A stretch of DNA of 64,000 nt, taken from positions 5,213,667 through 5,277,666 of the forward strand of contig NC_058043.1 of the NCBI RefSeq assembly GCF_020085105.1. Direction: 5' to 3'. The notes under the pieces are model-generated. The model searched no databases. It was not told the DNA's origin and worked only from the letters and a program-made list of their open reading frames with translations. This DNA is from Siniperca chuatsi. Its lineage: Eukaryota; Chordata; Actinopteri; Centrarchiformes; Sinipercidae. Each line of letters begins with the position of its first letter. Within the stretch, counting starts at the first letter, position 1. Both the position numbers and the translations under genes were made by a program. This document shows positions 55,084-64,000 of this stretch, piece after piece.

Positions 55084-55425
55084 TTTAAAGGTCAAGCATG
55101 TACGATTTAGTGGCATCTAGCGTTGAAATTTCAGTTTGCAACCATTCGAATACCGCTTGGATCACCCCCGTTCCAAGCGTGTAGGAGAAACTTTGGTGGC
55201 CTTGAAACTCGCGAAAAATTCAAAAGGCCCAGTCTAGAGCCAGTGATTGGTTTGTCCATTCTGGGCTACTGTAGAAACATGGAAGATAAAAATGGCTCAT
55301 TCTAAAGTAATGAAAACATGATTCTTATTTTTAGGTGATTATACACTAATGAAAACATACTTATGAATATTATATTTAATTTCTGCCAATAGCTCCTCCT
55401 AAATGTTACATACAGGACCTTTAAA
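55084..55425. mobile_element. MITE with TTTAAAGGTC ends
   Basis: TTTAAAGGTC (55084-55093) is mirrored by GGACCTTTAAA (55415-55425). The interior includes GGGCTACTGTAGAAACATGG (55263-55282), a stretch I associate with a common fish repeat. An open frame at 55123-55305 falls wholly inside it and is not a gene. Confidence 0.6.
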
Positions 55426-56124
55426 TGTATTACTTTCTTCAGAGGTTGTGTTTTCTGCATTTAAAGCTGCTGTCATAAAAAGACAAATCTAGATTCATCC
55501 AACCTTAATAAAGTCAGACCAGTTCCTCATATGCCTTTCCTCACCAAAAGCCAACAGTCAGTAACCAAACAAATGTCTCAGGGTCCTGACATTTGGCTCA
55601 ATTTATTGCAACAAATGTATTGATAATTATTTATGTTTTTAGAACTTTTAAAATTTGGAAACCGTGTCCATTCTGTACGTCAATTAAAACTCACAATGTG
55701 CACGTTTACCTTTGCACCACCAGAGGGTGCCGAAGCATTATCTATGACGACTAATGTCCTTTATCATTCAAATGAAGGATATTGATTATTTAATTGACGA
55801 TTGAAAAACTGATGGTGTAATGAACTGTACTAAGTAATTATTCTCATGATATTAAAAAAGCATTAGTAATGACAAACTGCCGGTAACTAAGTCACAACAA
55901 TGTTGGAGATAACTGACGGCCGCTAATTGGTCCCGTTGAGAGTGCTCAGGTTGTGTCTGAAATTGTCACTATGAACTATAGTCTTTTCTACAGTCCTCCA
56001 AATTAAACAAGAAAATGCATCATTTGTAACTGCCCTTACCCATGGTTAAAGTTTGGTTAGGTTTAGGCACAAAAATGTCTTGATTAGGTTTAGGGAAAGA
56101 TCATGGTTAGGGATAAAATATGTA

Positions 56125-57069
56125 TCGTAGAAAAGGTTTCAGTCGTAGTCATCTGGACACTGTTTTCAGAATCAAGACGTTTCGGCTCCCATCCGGAAGT
56201 CATTCTCAATTGTGAAAAAATTGGACGGGAACTGGAAATTTAAACTACTCTGAGTTACATAAGCCCTGCCCTCAGGAAGGAATCTGCCTGAGTATCTGTT
56301 AATAGCTAGTTTCACCTGAAACTGACCTAATAGTTTCAAGATGGCCCAGTAATCAGTAATCAGGCCTATTGTTCTCTGGCTGCATCTACTTCATCACTGC
56401 TAAGTGCCTGATTAGCATGTGATAGGCGTGACCAAGGTGATAATACACTCTGATAGACTTTGGGCAGATTAAATCTCAGACCACCATTTCTGTTCAAAGA
56501 GGGTTCTCTTTCTTCACAAAAATGGCTTCCTTGGCGCCCGTTCAAACCAACTCTTCTCTCTACTAAGAATCTTCACCTCGCTGTCTTCAAATGTGTGGTT
56601 TGTAGCTTTTAAATGCAAATGCACGGCGCTCTGTAATCCTGAGTTAGCGTGTCGTCTGTGCTGATAAAGTCTTCTGTGAAGTGGCTGTTTGGTTTCGCCT
56701 ATGTACCGTTCTTTGCAGTTTTCCTCACTGCACTGAATGGAGTAGACAACATTGCTCTGTTTCTGTGTGGGTAACCTGTCCTTAGGGTGAACAAGTTTCT
56801 GTCTTAAAGTGTTGCCTGGTTTAAAGAAGACAGGAACATCGTGCTGTCTAAAGATCCTTTGTAGTTTTTCAGACAGTCCAGATACATAAGGAATGGAGAC
56901 ACCGTTCCTTCTTGGTTCAGTTACACTTTTGTCCTGTTTTTTGGCTGATGAGAATGACTTCCGGATGGGAGCCGAAACGTCTTGATTCTGAAAACAGTGT
57001 CCAGATGACTACGACTGAAACCTTTTCTACGATAGAACACTCCTGGACGAATGAGGGACTACACCGTCT
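56125..57069 (-). mobile_element. truncated Penelope-like retroelement with inverted terminal repeats
   Basis: Inverted arms (56125 to about 56210, and about 56945-57069) carry CGTAGAAAAGGTTTCAGTCG on the left and its complement on the right, and the right arm has about 40 extra outer bases. GATAAAATATGTA flanks both sides (56112-56124 and 57070-57082), a 13-bp target-site duplication. The minus strand encodes the end of a Penelope-type ORF with a GIY-YIG endonuclease; the reverse transcriptase part is missing. The host DNA on both sides is one fish repeat (GGTTAGGGAAA-type) split by the insertion. These elements normally move by reverse transcription primed at a nicked target. Confidence 0.8.
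56514..56962 (-). pseudogene. C-terminal GIY-YIG endonuclease part of the Penelope-like ORF
   Basis: Open on the minus strand for about 149 codons with no internal stop, ending at TGA (56514-56516). Key stretches are NVVYSIQCSEENCKERYIGE, which holds the GIY-YIG-like pair (VYSI then RYIGET), followed by QPLHRRLYQHRR, AVHLHLKATNHTFEDSEVKI and SWFERA. After the ER codons one base seems to be missing: the alternative frame continues AKEAIFVKKENP, as related elements do. No reverse transcriptase upstream, so it is a truncated remnant. Confidence 0.8.
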
Positions 57070-57084
57070 GATAAAATATGTACT

Positions 57085-58520
57085 TTGTTAAGGTTAGGGA
57101 AATGTGGTTTGAGTTAAAATGACTACTTGCTTTGGAGGAGCTTTGTCGTCATTGTGACAATAATAACTATGTGGCTAACGTCAGGGAACGATCATGTAGG
57201 CATGTTTAAAAAAACACTGACAGATGTAAACAGGAACAACAGCAGTCTTTCGTGTTATAGTCCAATGTTTTGTTGACCCATCCGCTCGACATCCTCGCTC
57301 TATGGACTTTGTGGCTCAATGACAGTTTCTTCACTTGCTCCCGACGGACAAGAGTCATAACGGCCACTAGAGGTATATGGCACTTGAACGTATGCCATTT
57401 TGGGGCATTTGCTGAAATAACTGATGCTGTTGTTTTTCGTTGGAGGACAGTCTCAGACCTCTACATAGTGTCTTTGCCATTTTATGCTGTTGCCCAAATG
57501 CCTAGTGAGAATTCTTATCCCCTTTATTGTGGACTTGAATGATGGTCACAATGTATAAAACAATAGTGTACAATTAATGTTCACAAATTCACAGGTAACT
57601 ACTGTCATGCATTGCAAAGACTGGAAAAAGGCTGGAGGAAATATCTGCCAGAAGAAAGGAATGACCTGAATATATTTTATTTTGACATCACATGCACTAG
57701 TCCTCTATGAAGAATTCCCTGTGTAATTAAGAGTGAAATATGTCAGATACAGCCTCAGTCTCCACTTGCAGGTGCTTAGTTAAAGGTTTATTTGGTAGAT
57801 TTCAACAACTGCTACTTAATTAGAAACATTGGCTCTTTTTGGCATATCCTTTGCAGTGGATGAGACAGTCCCAAATGGGGCTAACCAGCAGCTGCTAACA
57901 GAGATAAACAGAGCAGTGTGGTGTTGCTTTTCCAGGAAACGGTCTTTGATAAACTCTTAGCTGGAGAGTTAACGTTTTTAACTTTAACTCTAACAGACAA
58001 CATCACACAAGTTTAATTTTGGCATACCTACACATCCTGTGCAGAGAGACATTATCATCCCAAAAGTTTAGATTTTCAAAATATGCCATCACCTTGTAAT
58101 AAGCCTGAGCTGAGTCAAAATTGTTCACATGTGGTTGTGTTTAAATATTTATAAAGAGAAAAGGTGGGAATTTCTTATATTTTATTTTAATAACTGTGAT
58201 CCTGTGATAAGCTGCTCTTTCTTCTGTAAGCTGAAGTCACAGGTGCATCCGGCTGAGTGATGAAAACACACTGTAACAGTGACTCATAGAAAATCAAGGG
58301 CAATATTTGTGCTGAATTTAACTGCCTTTTTTTGGAAGACAAACAGCACATGTTATAATTTTAAGATTTTCCTTATTTTCTAGATATTCCTCCATTTGCA
58401 ATATTTTGATTTTAAAAAAGTTAATCTTTCTTCTGAATACACAGAGACAGACTGAGTGTTGAGGCGCACATCAGTATAACACAGCTTTTTTTTTTCCATC
58501 TCGACTGTCAGCTTGGGCTT
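57085..58520. other. gene-free stretch
   Basis: The right half of the GGTTAGGGAAA-type host repeat continues to about 57150. Nothing else is recognised; a 90-codon open frame at 57270-57542 has no family features. Confidence 0.35.
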
Positions 58521-58661
58521 GTCTGTTACAGTTTTTCTACAATTGGTAACTAAATTAGTTTAGCTACTCCACAATCTTGCCACGCACCCCCTGGCAACAG
58601 CAGAGGTATCCCCAGGGGAAGTACAAGTACCCCTGGTTGGGAATCACTGCACTAGGCAATA

Positions 58662-59527
58662 CAGTTCTTCACAATTGGTAACATTTTTCAAAACTCATCA
58701 CACAGTCAGCACAACGGAAGTCAAGGATGACTTCATCCACAGTTAAGTCATCCACAGTGACCACATCTTTCAAAATTCATGAACTGTTTTCTCACTCAAA
58801 CTCAACCACCAACAATGTTGTACTTGTTGTATGTGTTATATTTAGATTCAAAACCAAACAGAACACAAAATTAATGTAAATTTGTTGGGAGATACAACAG
58901 TACCTATTGTAATTCCTTGATGACCTCAAGAATCCAGAACGCTTTGTAATGGGACAATGTGGCGTTTCACCATTCAAAAACATTCTTTCCCAAGTGTATT
59001 GCAAGAGAGGACATAAGGTGTGATGTCAATGTGAACTTGGGGTCAAATGCAGAAGACAGGGTTGACTAGCACTGTTGTAATTCTATATCTGTAGCTCTCC
59101 TTTACAAGTATGTATAGTGAATATGTGTAGTTTTGTATTATATTACTGTAATTACATTTGTTTGATTTTGTGCACTTGGAATTACTCTATGCAGAACTAT
59201 CTTGGTTTATGCAAAACAAATACATAAATAAATAAAAGATACTTTAAAGACAATACTGATACATGTTGTGATGCTTACCTGTTTCTGGTTTTTTTAGGTC
59301 ATTGTGTAATGAGTGACAAAGTGTTACTGATGGCAAACAAATGTTGTCAGTATTCTGGTACAAGAGTTGATCCTGAGATGTGTATAAGGTGTTTTGGTTG
59401 CATTAGTGCATTTTGGATGTGAGAGGCAGTGTCGTGCTGAGCTGCATATCGGTAAAGAGAACTGTCTAAACAGTTTGAAAAAGTGAACTCAGTATAGAGA
59501 AATGTGTGTTACCAATTGTAAAAACTG
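58662..59527. mobile_element. Tc/mariner (IS630-like) non-autonomous element
   Basis: The left end CAGTTCTTCACAATTGGTAAC (58662-58682) is mirrored by CCAATTGTAAAAACTG (59512-59527), each end next to a TA dinucleotide as expected for TA-targeting elements. No transposase inside. A second left-type end, CAGTTTTTCTACAATTGG, is at 58529-58546 and probably belongs to another copy. Confidence 0.55.
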
Positions 59528-59699
59528 TAAGCAATACGTGTAGAGAAATATAAAACGCATTGTTGAGAGCAAAGTTGTTTTTTTCATGAAGCCAGTTTTT
59601 ACTGATTTGTGAGTAGAAACCTAAGAAAAAATTACTTCCAATGAACTTGAACAGAGCAAGTTTTTGGGATCATTTAATTATACGATTTAGAGGTATGAA

Positions 59700-60010
59700 T
59701 TATTTTTATTTTTTTTAGATTTGTCAGGATTATCAGGGCTTTTTTTCTTGCACCAAGGCTGACCTCCATCCTCATTGTGTCTGTGCTGGTTGAGGTTTCA
59801 CTGAATTTCCATATGGTTATTGTTTTGGTTGACCAACTCAGCCAAGAGAAGGCTTTCTTCCACACACACCAATGTGGTTTTCATTTACACTCTATTTTGC
59901 CATCAACTGGAGTGTCAGTATTTGGTGGTGGAAATGTGTCAGCTATTAGACCTAATAACTGAGAATTGTTTAGAAAATGTGTGTTTTATTAGGTGTAATT
60001 ACTCCAGATT
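59700..60010 (+). pseudogene. possible decayed IS630-like transposase fragment
   Basis: One frame reads ILPSTGVSVFGGGNVSAI, loosely resembling the GGN motif region of the fish IS630-like transposase associated with CAGTTTTT-ended elements. Stops interrupt it. Weak evidence. Confidence 0.2.
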
Positions 60011-60381
60011 GTAAACTCAGACCTATGAGCTTCTGTGAAGAGCTCACATAGCCTGAATAATCTAATTTTATAGTAACAATTATTTAAACAATCAATGAGC
60101 ATGTGTAATCAGAGATTAATGTACTTGTTTGGATCTCTAGGACACAGAAACAGGAAAGGCTTGAATTCCTCTGTGAAACTGACTTCAATAGAATTTAATG
60201 GGAAATGGAGCTAATATCCGTAGGACGGAAGTATAATTTGACCATACCTTTACAGTACAGCATTCAGCTGTATTCTACTTCCTGCACTGGCACAGAATGC
60301 TATCAAGAAACTTAAACTGCTAATGCATTGGAATATAAACATAATTTGTACAGGACAAGGTAGCAAATGAAAAACTATAAA

Positions 60382-60387
<6 letters not shown>

Positions 60388-60422
<35 letters not shown>
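60388..60422. repeat. (TA)n microsatellite
   Basis: About 17 TA units. Confidence 0.95.
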
Positions 60423-60426
<4 letters not shown>

Positions 60427-60429
60427 TTA

Positions 60430-62085
60430 GAAATATATATTACCTTTAAGTTTTCAACACTAGTGATTGTCTGTGTTAACCTTGAGATGGACTGGCTACA
60501 GCCTCTCAACTCTAAACATGATTAAGCTGGTTGAGACATTAACTAAATGGATAACTGAAACAATGTGAGTCAACAAACAGTGTTCACACTTCATTGAGAT
60601 GTGTTGTGGTTGTCAACAGATTTGTAACTTGAGAAATATTCAAAGGCCAAGTGAGACTTGACTGTCAACAGTATAACTGAAGAGTGGCGAATACCTAATC
60701 ACCTTAGAATTCATTATTATGATTATTGGGCTGGAATAAAGGAGGTTGGCTAATAACTTGCATCTGCAGCATTATCACTTTAAAATTACAGGGAGATTTC
60801 CTTTGGAGGCAGAAGGAAAAATTATGGCCAAATACGATGAAAAAGGTTGATGTGAACACAAGCCAGTTTTGTGAATCTATGAAAAGGAAAATGATCTTTC
60901 TGACATAGAACTTTCTGACAGTAAAATTTCACAGCAAAGGCTATTTATTTAAATGGAATGATTCTTGGCAACAGCAAAGTATATCTTTGCAGAGGTTTTG
61001 CATCAAGTTCAGCTTTAGTGAACTTGACATGCAAATTCATGACCAATAACAGTCTGTCTTGACACTAGACTTGCGAAGTGGGTTCTGAAAATTTCCACAC
61101 TCTGAAATCCCATTTCAAAGTTTTCTTATAATATTTTTAATGTACCTCAACATAAAAGGAAACAGGGCCTGCATTAGTACTAGAGTAGTATTAGAGAGTC
61201 TCTGAAGGATCAGCCTGGGAGCTCAGTTGGGTCCACAGTTTAGTCCACCTTGAAAGTCCATCAGAAATGTTCAGCGCAGCAAGCCCCACCCCGAAAGTTC
61301 CTGTGCTTTTGGAAAGCACTACCCCCGAGCAGGGACCTTTTGGGGGTTAAAATAATGTCACCGGAACTTAATTTAGACCCTTGTCCCTGCGATGGAAATG
61401 CACTGAGTTCCTCCAAAGGCACATTTGTGTCTGGGGACTGCAGATGCCAGCTCAGAAATTCACTGCATTTGTTGCATTAAGTCTTTAATAAAAAAAAAAA
61501 AAAAAAAAATCTGAAAAGTTGTGAAAGTAAGCTTTTTGAGGTGCAGATAAAAGGGAACCTTTAGTTTGGAAGATAATCAAATGTTGAAATTTGCAAATTC
61601 TAACATGACTCTTAACTTTTCTTCCATTCGTTAACTGAACCTGTGATTGATTTGCCATCATAATGCTGATAGCCTATATCAACATTATAGCACAATCATG
61701 ACATTTCTCATTAAATAACCATCAATAATGTTAAGCAATGTAGCCTAGTCACGGGAGAGTTCGACACATGGGAGGTGTGCATTGGTTATGACTGCTGGAG
61801 TAGATTAAACAAACAGATCAACCATAGAGGTTGGAAAGAGTTGCCTCATTGTATCGGGGTGCTGGGAGATGGGGGAGATCGTGGACTGGACTGGAAACCT
61901 CACCAAATCACACATAAACTAACTGGATGGACAGATTGTACTATTGATAAGTGGAACAATATCTTATTCTTTAATTATATAAAACTATGCTCACAGGGTT
62001 TATCAAAGACAGGAACTATGAAATAATGGTGAAAATTCAAGATTACGCCGTCATGGTTCTTTTAGAAACTCTGAGAAAGTAAGAG
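60430..62085. other. gene-free stretch
   Basis: A frame from about 61750 to 62026 (EFDTWEVCIGYDCWSRLN…) is open but unassigned; it may be part of a mobile element. A poly-A run lies at 61489-61509. Confidence 0.35.
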
Positions 62086-62094
62086 GTTACTTAC

Positions 62095-62183
62095 AAAGCC
62101 TGCTTTGTAGAAGTCTGTGGGGTTGTCACCAAGGATGATAGGACGTCCTCTGAGCACCAGTGTCAGAATATCAGCTGGCATAG
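62095..62183 (-). CDS. isolated exon-like segment of an unrecognised gene
   Basis: On the minus strand an ATTCTAG acceptor is followed by 89 nt open in one frame (MPADILTLVLRG, then IILGDNPTDFYKAGF) and then a strong donor GTAAGT. The peptide is well composed and stop-free, but I do not recognise the protein. No partner exon was found: upstream exons would lie past 62183, where an L2 relic and a Penelope-like copy occupy the sequence. Could be an exon of a gene extending beyond the window, or an exon-like part of a transposon. Confidence 0.35.
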
Positions 62184-62776
62184 CTAGAATGACAAAAAAT
62201 TAATGGTCCATAAGAAAGCTTAACCAACCAAGCATAATTTTGATTGTATTGCACAATTAATACAATAGTACCTTTTGTGACATGTTTTCATTACATAAGC
62301 TGTGAAAAACAATGCAAGTGCATAATGGGTATAGACCAACCTTGGTCTGTTGTGAAAGTTGTGTCAAGAGCTGCCCAACATTCCCTCTCTTAGTTTGAAA
62401 TATCTCGATAAGATGAAGAGTGCACCGATCGATGCTTTCACAGAATTCCTGCTTGAGGTTCTTGAGAACAAGAGTAAGAGATAGGGGTTCTTAAAGAAGG
62501 TGACCGTCTTTTCATATGCAGACCAGTCCGCCACTGGCCCAGACGGAACAGTGACTGGTCAGTCAAGTTGCCCTGCATAAACTTCTACTGGTCCCGGGGT
62601 ATTGGTTATGTGGGACCTTGGCCCACTTCTAAATCCCCTCTGATACGCATCTCCGTTATAACGTTACATTGTCTGACGGAACTATAAAGTTAGGTAACTG
62701 GACACAACCGTCACTAATGCTAACATAGATCCTCAGGGATTGAAGCTGTTATTTGTCTAATATTGACAATCTAACT

Positions 62777-63487
62777 GGTGACAACACATTAGTTAAGGTT
62801 TTAAGGACTGATGAGACTGAGTACAGGGCTGCGGTGGGAACTTTGTCTCATGGTGTAAGCAGAACCATCTGCAGCTCAATGTAACAAAGTCTAAGGAGCT
62901 GGTTGTAGACCTACGAAGGGCCAAGGCACCAGTGACCCTGGTTTCCATCCAAGGGGTTAGTGTGGACATTGTAGAGGATTACAAGTACCTGGGAGTACAC
63001 ATGGACAATAAACTGGACTGGGCTAAGAACACTCAAGCTCTTTACAGGAAGGGCCAGAGCCGCCTCTATTTTCTGAGGAGGCTGAGGTCCTTCAACATCT
63101 GCCGGACAATGCTGAAGATGTTTTATGAGTCTGTGGGGCCCAGTGCTGTCCTGTATGCTGTTGCATGCTGGGGAAGCAGGTTGAGAGTAGCGGACGTTAA
63201 CAGACTCAACAAACTGATTCGTAAGGCCAGTGACATTGTGGGGGTGGAGCTGGACTCTCTGGCGGCGGTGTCAGAGAAGAGGATGCTGGCCGAACTACAT
63301 GCCATCTTGGACAGTGTCTCCCACCCACTCCATGACGTGCTGGTCAAACAAAGGAGTACCTTCAGCGAAAGACTCATCCCCCCCAAAAAGCACCATAGAG
63401 CGCCACAAGAAGTCATTCCTGCCTGTGGCCATCAAACTGTTTAACTCCTCCCTCTGTGTGTCAGTCTACATGACCCTAAGTCACTAA
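62777..63487 (+). pseudogene. L2-like LINE reverse transcriptase, C-terminal part, frameshifted
   Basis: Three frames must be joined. 62777-62838 gives GDNTLVKVLRTDETEYRAAV. 62842-63380 gives WCKQNHLQLNVTKSKELVVD, VEDYKYLGVHMDNKLDW and QSRLYFLRRLRSFNICRTML. After a second shift near 63385 comes ERHKKSFLPVAIKLFNSSL. The order matches the thumb and C-terminal region of L2-type non-LTR reverse transcriptases, which lie after the catalytic aspartate pair; those upstream domains are absent. Inactive relic of a retrotransposon. Confidence 0.85.
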
Positions 63488-63547
63488 ACTGGACATTGGA
63501 CCATTGGCAATATACTCTATTTTCAGTTTAATATTTCGTCAAAATAA

Positions 63548-64000
63548 GACGGTGTAGTCCCTCATTCGTCCAGGAGTGTTCTATCGTAGAAAAGGTTTCA
63601 GTCGTAGTCATCTGGACACTGTTTTCAGAATCAAGACGTTTCGGCTCCCATCCGGAAGTCATTCTCAATTGTGAAAAAATTGGACGGGAACTGGAAATTT
63701 AAACTACTCTGAGTTACATAAGCCCTGCCCTCAGGAAGGAATCTGCCTGAGTATCTGTAAATAGCTAGTTTCACCTGAAACTGACCTAATAGTTTCAAGA
63801 TGGCCCAGTAATCAGTAATCAGGCCTATTGTTCTCTGGCTGCATCTACTTCATCACTGCTAAGTGCCTGATTAGCATGTGATAGGCGTGACCAAGGTGAT
63901 AATACACTCTGATAGACTTTGGGCAGATTAAATCTCAGACCACCATTTCTGTTCAAAGAGGGTTCTCTTTCTTCACAAAAATGGCTTCCTTGACGCCCGT
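63548..64000 (-). mobile_element. second Penelope-like copy, cut by the window edge
   Basis: Starts AGACGGTGTAGTCCCTCATT and carries the full outer 40 bases that the left end of the 56125 copy lacks. It then runs nearly identical to 56125-56540, with few differences (for example GTAAATAG for GTTAATAG). Same orientation as that copy. It appears inserted in or next to the LINE 3' tail. The coding part begins beyond the window. Confidence 0.85.

Noticed and set aside
63123..63416. 97-codon minus-strand frame
   Set aside because: Antisense shadow of the LINE reverse transcriptase relic.

Overview
The window is vertebrate nuclear DNA, most likely from a percomorph teleost. It has long introns with GT-AG junctions, vertebrate gene families, and a repeat load typical of fish: L2-like LINE remains, Penelope-like elements with a GIY-YIG domain, a tRNA-derived SINE, hAT- and Tc/mariner-like MITEs, and many (TG)n, (CA)n and (TATC)n arrays. 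Gene models were built by hand from splice sites and codon phase. Each closes in frame with a length close to its human counterpart.

Layout. 1-3.3 kb: cimip1 (C20orf85 homologue), a four-exon ciliary microtubule gene on the + strand; RFX X-box-like and forkhead motifs lie just upstream of its start codon. 4.5-12.3 kb: chmp4b, a five-exon ESCRT-III subunit on +, with a CRE/AP-1-like promoter. 12.3-19.2 kb: chmp4b 3' region and repeat-filled intergenic DNA. 19.2-32 kb: ahcy, an eleven-exon S-adenosylhomocysteine hydrolase on +, with a CCAAT/GC-box promoter. CHMP4B and AHCY are close neighbours on human 20q11.22, so the pair looks like conserved synteny. 32-64 kb: no complete protein-coding gene was recognised. 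This part holds dispersed repeats, a Penelope-like element at 56.1-57.1 kb, a 170-bp fold-back relative of it at 38.1 kb, a second copy running off the right edge, and an L2-like reverse transcriptase pseudogene at 62.8-63.5 kb. One short exon-like segment on the minus strand (62.1 kb) has good splice sites but no recognised family.

The most interesting signal is a set of three homologous 134-nt elements, one in each of ahcy introns 2, 3 and 4. Each folds by eye into the hairpin-hinge-hairpin-ACA layout of an H/ACA snoRNA, and the basal stem of the 3' hairpin keeps its pairing despite base changes between copies. Other points of note are a perfect 46-bp palindrome in the 153-bp intron 2 of chmp4b, complementary (TG)n and (CA)n tracts flanking cimip1 exon 2, and TG-rich tracts directly at splice acceptors in all three genes.

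The three protein genes are not known to share a pathway (cilium structure, membrane remodelling, methylation metabolism). Their grouping reflects chromosome history rather than an operon-like unit.
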